NCBI GenBank assembly: GCA_002336895.1
Contig: DDFC01000035.1
Span: 319,741 to 383,740 of the forward strand
Direction of reading: 5' to 3'
DNA length: 64,000 nt
Source of the DNA: Verrucomicrobiaceae bacterium UBA1938
Lineage (GTDB): Bacteria > Verrucomicrobiota > Verrucomicrobiia > Verrucomicrobiales > Verrucomicrobiaceae
Below the pieces are notes generated by a model. It ran no database searches, was not told where the DNA came from, and saw nothing but the letters and a program-made list of their open reading frames with translations. The position numbers were made by a program, and so were the translations under genes. Within the stretch, counting starts at the first letter, position 1. Each line of letters begins with the position of its first letter. Below are positions 43,071 to 51,853 of the stretch, piece after piece.

Positions 43071-44168
43071 TCAGAGCTTGGATTTCATCCACGAATAAAA
43101 GCTGGCACCGATCTGGGCGTAGCCCGTGGGATTGGGGTGGACACCGTTGTTGTTTGGGTAGCCATCCACGGGATCAAGATTGAGCTCGGTGGGGACGATG
43201 AAGATGCCTTCTTTCTCGCGACCCGAGAGGCGCTTTAGCATGAGCTGCACGATGCGGTGCTGGATGCGCTTCCAGCCCCAGCGCGGATACTTGTCCTTGT
43301 AATTCGCGGTGAAGCCCTCCTGACGTGCATTCGGCGGCGTGGTGAGGCCGACGGCGAGCTTGGCATTCGGAGCAGCTTTGTGAAATTCAGCCAGGAGTTT
43401 GTCGGCGTTGTCGAGCACCTGGTTAATCGTGGCATCCGGCTTATTGGGATCAGCCCCGAAGCAGTCGTTGATGCCGAGGAGGAAGGTGACGACATCTGGC
43501 GGCTGGTTATCGCAATGCTCCTTGAAATAGCGCTGCAAATCGAAGCTGCCGGTTTTGCCATCGGCCGCTGGAAAGATGAAGGGACTGGTGGCTTTGCGGG
43601 CGAGCGGACCAGCGGTAACGCCTGCGGTTTCCGGTGCAAATCTGGTGAGGAAGTCGGCCCACCGCCAGCCACCGTAACCTTCATGTGCGACACCGGGCTT
43701 GGCGCCAGCGGGTTTATGGGTGCCAAGCAACGTGGCCTTGGGATTGCCTGGCAAAGCTATCAAGCGGGCGATTTCATTGGGATAAAACGAAGCGTGTGTG
43801 AGGCTGTCGCCAACGATGAGCAGGCGCAGCGGCTTGGTGGAGGCCGATTTGCGCGGAGAGATGTGCAGCGTGGCCTGCCCCTGCTCCAGCACTTTGCCGC
43901 CGGCATCCTTGACGGTGACGGCGAGGGGGTAGTCTCCAACGTCCTTGTCAGAAGGCGTAACGGTCCAGCGGCGGTCCTCACTTGTGCCCAGCTTGCATTT
44001 GAACTCAAAGCGGTAGTCCTCGGGCTTCTCGGTGAGAACGATGTTGTCGTGGTAGATGCTGATCGGCACGTCCGGCGTGGCATAAACCACAGGCGGCAGG
44101 GTGAGCTGGAGATCTCCGGCGAAGGCGGAAAAGGTGAGCGCGCAGTAGAGGCTGAGAATCCGGTACAT
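43071..44168 (-). CDS. Secreted SGNH/GDSL hydrolase with N-terminal beta domain
   Basis: A 365-residue exported protein. The signal peptide MYRILSLYCALTFSAFA is followed by a beta-rich domain (about 20-112) and an SGNH esterase domain. S122 is in LIVGDSLTHASF, the glycine block in GYGGWRW, the asparagine in LLGINDCFG, and the Asp/His end in NNGVHPNPTGY. The family includes carbohydrate esterases and lysophospholipases. The ATG at 44168 is preferred over a much longer in-frame extension lacking a signal peptide. It starts eight bases after the alpha/beta hydrolase stop and precedes the ceramidase-like gene by 18. Confidence 0.85.
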   Translation of the reverse strand: MYRILSLYCALTFSAFAGDLQLTLPPVVYATPDVPISIYHDNIVLTEKPEDYRFEFKCKLGTSEDRRWTVTPSDKDVGDYPLAVTVKDAGGKVLEQGQATLHISPRKSASTKPLRLLIVGDSLTHASFYPNEIARLIALPGNPKATLLGTHKPAGAKPGVAHEGYGGWRWADFLTRFAPETAGVTAGPLARKATSPFIFPAADGKTGSFDLQRYFKEHCDNQPPDVVTFLLGINDCFGADPNKPDATINQVLDNADKLLAEFHKAAPNAKLAVGLTTPPNARQEGFTANYKDKYPRWGWKRIQHRIVQLMLKRLSGREKEGIFIVPTELNLDPVDGYPNNNGVHPNPTGYAQIGASFYSWMKSKL

Positions 44169-44176
44169 GACACCCA

Positions 44177-45271
44177 CTACGGAGCACCATGGGCAAATCG
44201 TTCCATGAAGCGCACGATGGCGGAAATGGAGAGCTGACCTCCGGGGGTGGAAGGAAAGAAATCCATACCATGCGTGCCCCAGGGCATCTCGATGAAACAA
44301 TGATCTTCACGCCCGGTGAGCTGCTGGTGAAAACGGCGGCTGTGGCCGATGCCGACGAGTGAATCCTGCGCGCCGTGAAGGATGAGCGTGGGCAGTTTGC
44401 GCTGATCAAGGAACTCCGTGGCCGAGGCGGTGCGATAGGCCTCGGGCACTTCATGCGGATCGCCGCCCATGTACTGACGCACGAGGGTCAAAGACTCCAG
44501 TATGTCATCCGGCACCGACCACTCGCGAGCGAGGTACATGTTGGGAGTGCCGTACACATCAATGCAGGCGCAGACATCCAGCTCCGGCATGCCGTAAGCG
44601 CAGGCGGTGGCGATCTGCGCGCCAGCGGAGCGCCCCATGAGCACGATCTGGTCAGTCCGGATGCCCAGCTCTGCCGCATGCGCACGCACCCACTCATAGG
44701 CGCGGCGGGTGTCCTCAGCCTGAGCGCGCCAGGGGTACCTTGGCGCAAGGCGGTAGCCATAGGAGCAGAGCACATACCCATGGGATGCCAGCTCTGTATT
44801 CGTTCCGATGAACTCGCCCGGATCTCCACTGTCCCAGCCGCCGGTGTGGGCTATGAGCAGGCAGGGCAGCCCTTTGTCCGCGCCTAGAGGTCGGTAGATC
44901 ACCACATCGAGAGACTCATCTCCCTCCCGCCAGAAGGTGCGACGTTCCGTCAGCACCTGATGTTTTTCCACATGCACCGGCTTCCAAAGGCGCAGCCAGG
45001 AGAAGCGCAGCCCCTGCGCTGTGGCGATGCGGCGTGCCTGCAAAGCGGGAATAAAAAACACCACGGCCAGCAGCAGGCACACTGCGGCCAGCCAGCGTGA
45101 ATGCTGAAGAGCAGGATAGATGAGCACCAGGCTCAGCAGAGCCAGCCAATGGCCCAGCTCCGTGGTGGCCAACTGAAGCTGCCACTGCCAGCGAGTCGGC
45201 GACATGACCCATGCGTTCAGCGCCAGCAGGGTCAGAATGATGAGTGCCGAAGAGAGGACCACGAGTTTCAC
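44177..45271 (-). CDS. Membrane-anchored alpha/beta hydrolase (BD-FAE/esterase-like)
   Basis: A 364-residue protein with three hydrophobic N-terminal segments (about 4-22, 42-56, 60-78) and a hydrolase domain from about 105. HTGGW gives the oxyanion-hole region, S215 in MGRSAGAQIA is the nucleophile, the acid is probably in LHGAQDSLV and the His in WGTHGMDF. The fold matches feruloyl/acetyl esterase-like hydrolases. The domain probably faces the periplasm, though topology is not certain. It is the first gene of the four-hydrolase run; the terminator of leuC lies upstream, so it should have its own promoter. Confidence 0.8.
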   Translation of the reverse strand: MKLVVLSSALIILTLLALNAWVMSPTRWQWQLQLATTELGHWLALLSLVLIYPALQHSRWLAAVCLLLAVVFFIPALQARRIATAQGLRFSWLRLWKPVHVEKHQVLTERRTFWREGDESLDVVIYRPLGADKGLPCLLIAHTGGWDSGDPGEFIGTNTELASHGYVLCSYGYRLAPRYPWRAQAEDTRRAYEWVRAHAAELGIRTDQIVLMGRSAGAQIATACAYGMPELDVCACIDVYGTPNMYLAREWSVPDDILESLTLVRQYMGGDPHEVPEAYRTASATEFLDQRKLPTLILHGAQDSLVGIGHSRRFHQQLTGREDHCFIEMPWGTHGMDFFPSTPGGQLSISAIVRFMERFAHGAP

Positions 45272-45324
45272 AGATCTTTCAGCATCCGCTCCGGGTGTGC
45301 TTCTGGATTCACTAATTTCATGAA

Positions 45325-45356
45325 AAAAGGTGCGGATCTCGCGACCCGCACCTTTT
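45325..45356 (-). terminator. Intrinsic terminator of leuC
   Basis: An 11-bp stem (AAAAGGTGCGG against CCGCACCTTTT) with a ten-base loop lies 19 bp past the leuC stop. On the minus strand it ends in a run of six T residues, the classical Rho-independent layout. On the plus strand the arm also ends in TTTT, so it may work both ways. Confidence 0.85.
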
Positions 45357-45375
45357 CGTAGAACTGGCTATCCGA

Positions 45376-46791
45376 TCAACCGGCGATGGTGAAAACCTCG
45401 CGGGCGTCGGCAATGCTGCCGGTGAGGGCGGCGGCGGCGACCATGATGGGGCTCATGAGAACGGTGCGCCCGGTAGTGCTGCCCTGGCGGCCCTTGAAGT
45501 TGCGGTTCGAGGAGGATGCGCAGAGCTGATCGCCAACAAGCTTGTCGGGATTCATGGCCAGACACATGGAGCAGCCTGCGCCGCGCCATTCAAAGCCAGC
45601 CTCGCTGAAGATCTCGTGCAGGCCTTCCTGACGGGCAAGGGTATCGACGATCTGGGAGCCAGGAACCGCGATGGCCTTGACGCCAGCGGCCACCTTGCGG
45701 CCCTTGATGAACTTCGCCACTTCACGGAAGTCGCTGAGACGGCCGTTGGTGCAGGAACCGATGAAGGCGACATCGATCTTGGTGCCCTTGATCGGCTTGC
45801 CAGCGGGCAGTTTCATGTAGTCGAGCGCGTCCTGGATGGAGATGCGGGCGGGCTCGGTGGCGGCGCTTTCAGGAGTCGGCACGTTTTCTGTGACGGCGAT
45901 GGCCTGGTCAGGGCTGGTGCCCCAGGTGACCGTGGGCGGCACGTCTTCGGCCTTGATGTTCACCACATCGTCATAAACCACGTCCTTGTCCGAGGCGACG
46001 GCGCGCCACTTGGCCACGGCTGCGTCCCAAGCCTCGCCGGTGGGGGAGTAGGGGCGGCCTTTGAGGTATTCGAAGGTCTTCTCGTCAGGATTCACGTAGC
46101 CGCAGCGCGCACCACCTTCGATGCTCATATTGCACACGGTCATGCGCTCTTCCATCGTCATGGCGTCAAACAGGCTGCCACCGTACTCATAGGCGTAGCC
46201 GATGCCGCCATTGGCACCGAGCAGACGGATGATGTGCAGGATCACATCCTTGGCATACACACCGGGACGGAGCTGGCCGTCCACATTAATGCGGCGCACC
46301 TTCATCTTGCCCAGCGCCATGGTCTGCGTGGCCAGGATGTCGCGCACCTGGGTGGTGCCGATGCCGAAGGCGATAGCTCCGAAAGCGCCGTGGGTGGCGG
46401 TATGGCTGTCGCCGCAGGCGATGGTGGTACCAGGCTGGGTGATGCCCTGCTCAGGCCCGACGACGTGGACGATGCCCTGCTTGCCGCTGGCGAGGCTGAA
46501 ATAGGTGATGCCAAACTCCTTGGCGTTCTTGTTCAGCTCCTGGATCATGGCCTCGGCCAGGGGGTCTGCGAAGGGGGAGACCTGGCTGTCAGTCGGCACG
46601 ATGTGGTCCACCGTGGCGAAGGTGCGGTGCGGATAGGCCACTTTCAGATTCAGATCGCGCAGCATGCCAAAGGCCTGCGGGCTGGTGACCTCATGGACGA
46701 GATGGGTGTCGATCAGGAGCTGCGTCTGGCCATTGTCGAGGGTGCCGACGACGTGCGAGTCCCAGACTTTTTCAAAGAGTGTTTTGCCCAT
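45376..46791 (-). CDS. leuC: 3-isopropylmalate dehydratase large subunit (LeuC)
   Basis: Aconitase-family enzyme that isomerises 2- to 3-isopropylmalate in leucine synthesis, working with LeuD. [4Fe-4S] ligands are visible in GSCTNGRLSD and in GAGCSMCLAMNPD. DSHTATHGAFGAIAFGIGT and VDHIVPTD are further markers. Length is 471 residues, matching the proteobacterial-type LeuC. The small subunit leuD, usually next to it, is not in this window; a terminator directly follows. It is divergent from the dctA-like gene. Confidence 0.95.
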   Translation of the reverse strand: MGKTLFEKVWDSHVVGTLDNGQTQLLIDTHLVHEVTSPQAFGMLRDLNLKVAYPHRTFATVDHIVPTDSQVSPFADPLAEAMIQELNKNAKEFGITYFSLASGKQGIVHVVGPEQGITQPGTTIACGDSHTATHGAFGAIAFGIGTTQVRDILATQTMALGKMKVRRINVDGQLRPGVYAKDVILHIIRLLGANGGIGYAYEYGGSLFDAMTMEERMTVCNMSIEGGARCGYVNPDEKTFEYLKGRPYSPTGEAWDAAVAKWRAVASDKDVVYDDVVNIKAEDVPPTVTWGTSPDQAIAVTENVPTPESAATEPARISIQDALDYMKLPAGKPIKGTKIDVAFIGSCTNGRLSDFREVAKFIKGRKVAAGVKAIAVPGSQIVDTLARQEGLHEIFSEAGFEWRGAGCSMCLAMNPDKLVGDQLCASSSNRNFKGRQGSTTGRTVLMSPIMVAAAALTGSIADAREVFTIAG

Positions 46792-46898
46792 GTTGCTTGC
46801 GGATTGGTGGTTTAGAGGACCCGCAGCCTAGCACGCCCGGCGGAGGGTGCAAGAATGCCTCTTGGCTTTTGGCACCGGACCTGCCAGCATCCGCGCCC

Positions 46899-48176
46899 AT
46901 GAAATGGCTTAAAATTCTCTATGTGCAGGTGATCATCGGCATTGTGCTGGGCGTGCTGCTCGGGCTGATCGTCCCCCCGGAGCGTGCCATCAGCCTGTTT
47001 GGCCAGTCCTGGGATGCCACCAGTCTGCAACCGCTGGCGGAGGTTTTTATCAAAGCCATCAAAATGCTCATCGCGCCGATCATCTTTTGCACGGTGGTCT
47101 GCGGCATTGCCAGCATGGGCGACCTGAAAAGAGTAGGCCGTGTAGGCTGGAAGGCGCTGCTGTATTTTGAGCTGGTGACCACCGTGGCGCTGATCATCGG
47201 CCTCCTGGTGGCGAATGTGATCGAGCCTGGGGCCGGAGTAGAACACCACGCCTCCGCCAAAGATGCCTCCAAGCTGGGCGAATACCAAGCCAAGGCACAC
47301 GACACGAGCACCAAGGCCTTTTTGATGAACATCGTTCCCAAGACCTTCGTGGGAGCCTTTACGGACGACTCCGTGCTGCCCGCCCTTTTTCTGGCCCTGC
47401 TGGTGGCGGTGGCGCTCTGCCAGATGGGAGAGAAGGGCAAGCCCGTGCTGGATCTGCTGCACAGCGTCTCGGAGGTGTTTTTCAAGCTGGTGGCCATCAT
47501 CACCCGTGTGGCCCCCATCGCCGCCTGCGCAGCCATGGCCTACACTGTGGGCTCAGAGGGGCCGGGCATGCTGATCAAGCTGGCCAAGGTGCTGGCCTGC
47601 GTCTATCTCACGTGCGGTTTGTTTGTTTTTGTCGTGCTGGGGAGCATCGCCTGGTGGAACGGCTTCAGCCTGTGGAAAATGCTCGTCCACATCAAAGACG
47701 AGCTGCTGCTGGTGCTGGGAACTTCCTCCTCTGAAACAGCCCTGCCCCAGCTCATGCAAAAGCTGGAAAAGTCTGGCTGCGACAAATCGGTGGTGGGAGT
47801 GGTCATCCCCTCCGGTTACTCCTTCAATCTGGACGGCACCTGCATCTACCTGACCCTGGCTGCATTGTTCGTCGCCCAGGCAACCAACACACACCTCACT
47901 CTGTGGCATCAGCTCACCCTGCTGCTGGTACTGCTGCTCACTTCGAAGGGAGCAGCGGGGGTAACCGGAGCCGGATTCATTACGCTGGTGGCGACTCTGT
48001 CCACCATCGACACCGGCATTCCAGTCTCGGGTCTGGCCGTGCTCATCGGCATCGACCGCTTCATGTCCGAAGCCCGGGCCATCACCAATCTCATTGGCAA
48101 CACCCTAGCTACTTTGGTGGTAGCAAAGTGGGAGAAGGAGTTTGATCCGGAGAAGGGGAAGATGCTGCTGCGCTGA
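46899..48176 (+). CDS. C4-dicarboxylate/cation symporter (DctA-like, DAACS family)
   Basis: Inner-membrane secondary transporter for C4-dicarboxylates or acidic amino acids. The 425 residues show eight or so hydrophobic segments and the family signatures GTSSSETALPQLM (first hairpin loop), GYSFNLDGTCIY and SKGAAGVTGAGFITL. The region near residues 108-145 (HHASAKDASKLGEYQAKAHD) is a charged loop typical of this family. Start at ATG 46899 gives the first helix directly. DctA and GltP are hard to separate by eye; C4-dicarboxylate uptake is preferred. Confidence 0.85.
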   Translation: MKWLKILYVQVIIGIVLGVLLGLIVPPERAISLFGQSWDATSLQPLAEVFIKAIKMLIAPIIFCTVVCGIASMGDLKRVGRVGWKALLYFELVTTVALIIGLLVANVIEPGAGVEHHASAKDASKLGEYQAKAHDTSTKAFLMNIVPKTFVGAFTDDSVLPALFLALLVAVALCQMGEKGKPVLDLLHSVSEVFFKLVAIITRVAPIAACAAMAYTVGSEGPGMLIKLAKVLACVYLTCGLFVFVVLGSIAWWNGFSLWKMLVHIKDELLLVLGTSSSETALPQLMQKLEKSGCDKSVVGVVIPSGYSFNLDGTCIYLTLAALFVAQATNTHLTLWHQLTLLLVLLLTSKGAAGVTGAGFITLVATLSTIDTGIPVSGLAVLIGIDRFMSEARAITNLIGNTLATLVVAKWEKEFDPEKGKMLLR

Positions 48177-48179
48177 CCT

Positions 48180-50696
48180 TTAAAACTCGATCTTCATCGG
48201 AGGCGGCGGAGCGAGCTTGAGCTTGGGACCGTCTTCCTCCGGAGCCTCGACGGCGTCCACAGGAATGGCCTTGCGGATCGGCGAGCCGTCATCGTTCACA
48301 GGGGCAGCACGTGGAACGGCCTGCTCTGAGTTGTAGGGATCGTCTCCAATGACGGTCAGCGCCTTCATGCGCACAGGCTCGATGTGGGCCCAGCGGGCAG
48401 CGGCGGCGATTGTTGGGGCAGAGTCGAAACTGGCGATGGGCGTTTGATAGCCGAACTGCTTGATCTCGCTGGGCAGCCCCTCGCCAGTATGCATGGTGCA
48501 GAAGCCTTCCAGCGGGGTGCCAGGGCGCAGATACTCAAAGTAGGTGGAACGCACGGATTTCTCACGCCCGTCCGGTCCTTTGACCTTTTCATAGCAGTAG
48601 TCGGTGGCGCGCATGCCGCTGCGCTGGCACATCTCCACGCGCTCGGCAGTCTGAGGCGGCTGGATGTCCTGCGGCACATAGCGTTCGGCGCTGGCATTGA
48701 TCATGTCCACCCACACTGGAAGGACGATGCGATTGGAGAAGGCACCGGGATAGATGGTCTTCTGCTTGTCAAAACCCGCCCAAACCCCGCAGGTGACCCC
48801 AGAGGTGTACCCCAGGAACCAGAGATCTTTGAATTCATAGTGCGTACCGGTTTTTCCGCCCGCGACAAACTCGCCCAGCTTGTAATCCGTGACGGCGGGG
48901 CTGCCGGTGCCGCGATGCAGCGCATCCATGAGGCAGGTGTGTGTCTGATAGGCAGCGATGGGGTCCATGCTCTGCACGCTGCGCAGGGCGGATTCGGAAA
49001 TCTGAAACACCACCTTGTCATTGCTGTCAGTGATGCGCTGAATGAGGTTCAGCTTCTGCGGACGGCTGCCGAGTGTGGGAAAATTGGAGAAGGCCAGACA
49101 CATCTCACTCAGACGGGCCTCGCTGGCCCCAAGGAATGTGGAAGGATAGTCGCGCATCTCGGTGGTGATGCCCGCTTTTTGCGCCACCTGCTTGACGGTG
49201 GGCACGCCCACGCGTTCGCCGAGGCGCACGGTGGCGCTGTTGCGGCCCTGCACCAGCGCCTCGCGGGAGCTCATCGGAGCCTGAGTCCATTTGGGGTTGT
49301 CCACTTCAGCACCCCACTCGCCCAGGATGCCTGTCAGCCCCCCGATCATCACGCGGCGATTGTCCAGTGGGGCGTCGTCCACCTTGGTCCCAGGATAAAG
49401 GCCGGGGCTGCTAAAGGCGGCGGCATAGACCAGCGGCGTGAAAGCGGTGCCCACGGGGCGAATGCCGTCTGTGGCGCGGTTGAACTGGCTGTCGCCAAAA
49501 TCACGACCGCCCACCATGGCCAAAATGCTGCCGTCTTTGTTGTCGATCATCAGCGCAGCGGCCTGCAGATACTCCGGAAGCGGCTTCGGAGTGGCTGGAT
49601 CGATCTCTCCGCGCCTCAGACGTGCGCGATAGTCAGTCATGATGGAACGGAACTGGGCGAAGGTCTGGTGCTCATAGCCTGCACGTTTTTCTACTTCAGC
49701 CAGGCGCTTGCCCACCGCCTCTTCCGTGGCCTTTTGCAGATCTTGATCGATGCTGGTGTAGATCTTGAACCCGCCGATGGAGGCACGTTCCTCTCCCACC
49801 AGATCCACAACCTCACGGCGGACGGCATCAAAGACATAGCTCAGACGTGGGTCGGAGCTCTGCGGAGCCGTCACGAGCGGCTTCCTCTTGAGCTTGGCCG
49901 CCTCATCTCTGGTCAGCGTGCCTTCGATGCTCATGCGCTCCAGCACGTAGTTGCGCTCTTTCATGGCGCGCTGGGGGTGCTTGATGGGCTGGATGTTGTT
50001 CGGGCTCTTGATCAGGCCCACGATGGTGGCCGACTCCTCAATGGTCAGCTCCTTGACGTCTTTGCCAAAGTAGCCCCGGGACGCCGCCTGCACGCCGTAA
50101 AAGTTCACCCCGAAGAAGATGCGGTTCAGGTAGAACTCAAGAATCTCGGACTTGGAGAAATGCTTCTCGATGCGCTGGGCGATGAACGCCTCCAGGATCT
50201 TGCGCTTGTAGCTGCGCTCCAGGAGCTTGAAGGTCTGGCGGGCCAGCTGCTGGGTGATGGTACTGGCCCCCTGGGTGACTTCACGGGCCATGATGTTTTC
50301 CTTCACTGCTCGGAGGAGGCCGATGTAGTCCACCCCATCGTGCTTGAAAAAGCGGGAGTCTTCCTGCGCCACCAGGGCGTCGATGAAATGCTGGGGCACT
50401 TCCGTAACGGGGACGGGGGTGCGGTTCAACACGTAGAGTCGGGCCATTTCGTCTCCGTCCCGGTCATAGATGATGCTGGCAGACTCCAGTTTCTTCAGCT
50501 CTTCCAGGTCAAATTTCTCTGCGTCTCTCCGCAGCGGCGCCACGATCACGCTGTAAACCCCGAATGCCGAGACCACGCCAAGCAGTGCAAGGGCCACCAG
50601 AGCACTGAACCAGCCACGGCGGTAGATCGGCAGTTTCAGGCCGGCTTCGCCACGCCAGTTGCGCACGGGCTGGGGATCGGGATCGTCACGGAACAT
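48180..50696 (-). CDS. Class A penicillin-binding protein with altered transpeptidase site
   Basis: An 838-residue PBP1a-type protein numbered from the ATG at 50696 (a TTG at 50726 would add ten residues). It has a short cytoplasmic tail, one membrane helix (about 28-50) and a GT51 glycosyltransferase domain with catalytic E112 in QEDSRFFKHDG and GASTITQQLARQTF. The C-terminal domain has penicillin-binding layout, but the SxxK motif reads T417-A-F-T420, so both nucleophile Ser and Lys are lost. The SxN motif reads G-R-N (484-486), while K615-T-G remains. Glycan polymerisation is expected to work; crosslinking by this domain is not. The C-terminus is a Pro-rich tail. It ends three bases past the convergent dctA-like gene. 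Confidence 0.88.
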   Translation of the reverse strand: MFRDDPDPQPVRNWRGEAGLKLPIYRRGWFSALVALALLGVVSAFGVYSVIVAPLRRDAEKFDLEELKKLESASIIYDRDGDEMARLYVLNRTPVPVTEVPQHFIDALVAQEDSRFFKHDGVDYIGLLRAVKENIMAREVTQGASTITQQLARQTFKLLERSYKRKILEAFIAQRIEKHFSKSEILEFYLNRIFFGVNFYGVQAASRGYFGKDVKELTIEESATIVGLIKSPNNIQPIKHPQRAMKERNYVLERMSIEGTLTRDEAAKLKRKPLVTAPQSSDPRLSYVFDAVRREVVDLVGEERASIGGFKIYTSIDQDLQKATEEAVGKRLAEVEKRAGYEHQTFAQFRSIMTDYRARLRRGEIDPATPKPLPEYLQAAALMIDNKDGSILAMVGGRDFGDSQFNRATDGIRPVGTAFTPLVYAAAFSSPGLYPGTKVDDAPLDNRRVMIGGLTGILGEWGAEVDNPKWTQAPMSSREALVQGRNSATVRLGERVGVPTVKQVAQKAGITTEMRDYPSTFLGASEARLSEMCLAFSNFPTLGSRPQKLNLIQRITDSNDKVVFQISESALRSVQSMDPIAAYQTHTCLMDALHRGTGSPAVTDYKLGEFVAGGKTGTHYEFKDLWFLGYTSGVTCGVWAGFDKQKTIYPGAFSNRIVLPVWVDMINASAERYVPQDIQPPQTAERVEMCQRSGMRATDYCYEKVKGPDGREKSVRSTYFEYLRPGTPLEGFCTMHTGEGLPSEIKQFGYQTPIASFDSAPTIAAAARWAHIEPVRMKALTVIGDDPYNSEQAVPRAAPVNDDGSPIRKAIPVDAVEAPEEDGPKLKLAPPPPMKIEF

Positions 50697-50772
50697 GGAT
50701 TGGGGTAAAAACGTTGGGGTAGTCAAACTACCCGCCCTTCACAATCCGCGCCAGTTCTTTCCCTTGTTCCGC

Positions 50773-51837
50773 ATGTCTTCACTGCCTCAAATCCTCTGTG
50801 AAAAACTCTCCGCCGCCCCGGCTGGCAGGCTGCCGTTTGTGCAGGTCATGGAACTGGCGCTTTATCATCCGGATCATGGTTATTATGGCGCTGGACCGCG
50901 AAAAATCGGCCGCTCAGGGGATTTTTTCACCAGCGTGAGCGTGGGACAGCTGTTCGGAAAGCTGCTGGCCCTGCGCGCTCTGGAAGAATGGCGGGCGCTG
51001 GGGGCGCCTGAGGATTTTACCATCATTGAGCAGGGTGCCCACGACGGGCAGCTGGCGGAGGATGTGCTGAAAGCACTCGGCAGCCACCCAATCCGTTACC
51101 TCATTGTGGAGCCAAACCCCAGATACCGGGCCGCCCAGGCCACGCGCCTTGGAGACCGAGTGCAATGGGTGGACAGCCTGGACGCACTGGCAAACGGCCC
51201 TGGAAACGCCTTTTTCGTCTGCAATGAACTGCCAGATGCCTTTCCGGTGCACCTCGTGCGCTGGAACGGAACGAGATGGGAGGAACTCTGCGTAGAAGCC
51301 ACGGATGCAGGGGAATTCCGCCTGGTTCCTGGCGAATACAGCTGCACAGAACTAGCCACGGAGATCGAAAGCCTCCCGCAGGATCTCGCCCCGGGGCATA
51401 CCATGGAGGTCAATCTGGCCATGCTGGAATGGCTCCGCACACTGGCGAGAGCTCGCTTTCGCGGGTCCATTTTCATCGCCGACTACGGACTGGATGAGGA
51501 GGAGTTTTATGCCGACGCCCGTGCGGAAGGCACGATCCGCCGCTACCACCAGCACCAAATGGACGGGCGGGTGCTGGAAAAACTGGGCGAATGTGACCTG
51601 ACCACCCATGTGAATTTCACCCGATTGATCGCCGAAGCGACGCGCCTGGGCCTCCCCCAGCGGGAATACGATCTTCAGGGCCGTCTTCTCGGCCGCATGG
51701 CGGCTCCCTGGCTGCGCAGCCTGGAGGGCTCTCCGCCGGACGCAGCCACCATGCGCCAGTTCCATTCTCTCACCCATCCGGCATTGATGGGCAGGTCATT
51801 CCGCTGCCTCGTTTTGGAGAAACCGTCTGCTGGCTGA
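50773..51837 (+). CDS. MidA/NDUFAF7-family SAM-dependent methyltransferase
   Basis: A 354-residue cytoplasmic protein of the DUF185 family. The mitochondrial member NDUFAF7 methylates an arginine in a complex I subunit; bacterial substrates are not established. Seen: LYHPDHGYYG near residue 31, GDFFTSVSVGQLFG, the SAM-binding IIEQGAHDGQLAEDVL, ELPDAFPVHLV and IADYGLDEEEFY. The usual GxGxG SAM loop is represented by QGAHDGQ, a mild variant. Start at ATG 50773 gives the normal N-terminus. It is divergent from the PBP gene, and the TIGR01777 epimerase gene follows by 16 bp. Confidence 0.85.
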   Translation: MSSLPQILCEKLSAAPAGRLPFVQVMELALYHPDHGYYGAGPRKIGRSGDFFTSVSVGQLFGKLLALRALEEWRALGAPEDFTIIEQGAHDGQLAEDVLKALGSHPIRYLIVEPNPRYRAAQATRLGDRVQWVDSLDALANGPGNAFFVCNELPDAFPVHLVRWNGTRWEELCVEATDAGEFRLVPGEYSCTELATEIESLPQDLAPGHTMEVNLAMLEWLRTLARARFRGSIFIADYGLDEEEFYADARAEGTIRRYHQHQMDGRVLEKLGECDLTTHVNFTRLIAEATRLGLPQREYDLQGRLLGRMAAPWLRSLEGSPPDAATMRQFHSLTHPALMGRSFRCLVLEKPSAG

Positions 51838-51853
51838 AACGTTAATAAGGAAT

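Noticed and set aside
48384..50708. A 774-codon open frame antisense to the class A PBP
   Set aside because: The product is His/Gly/Ala-rich without motifs, while the PBP strand has GT51 blocks.
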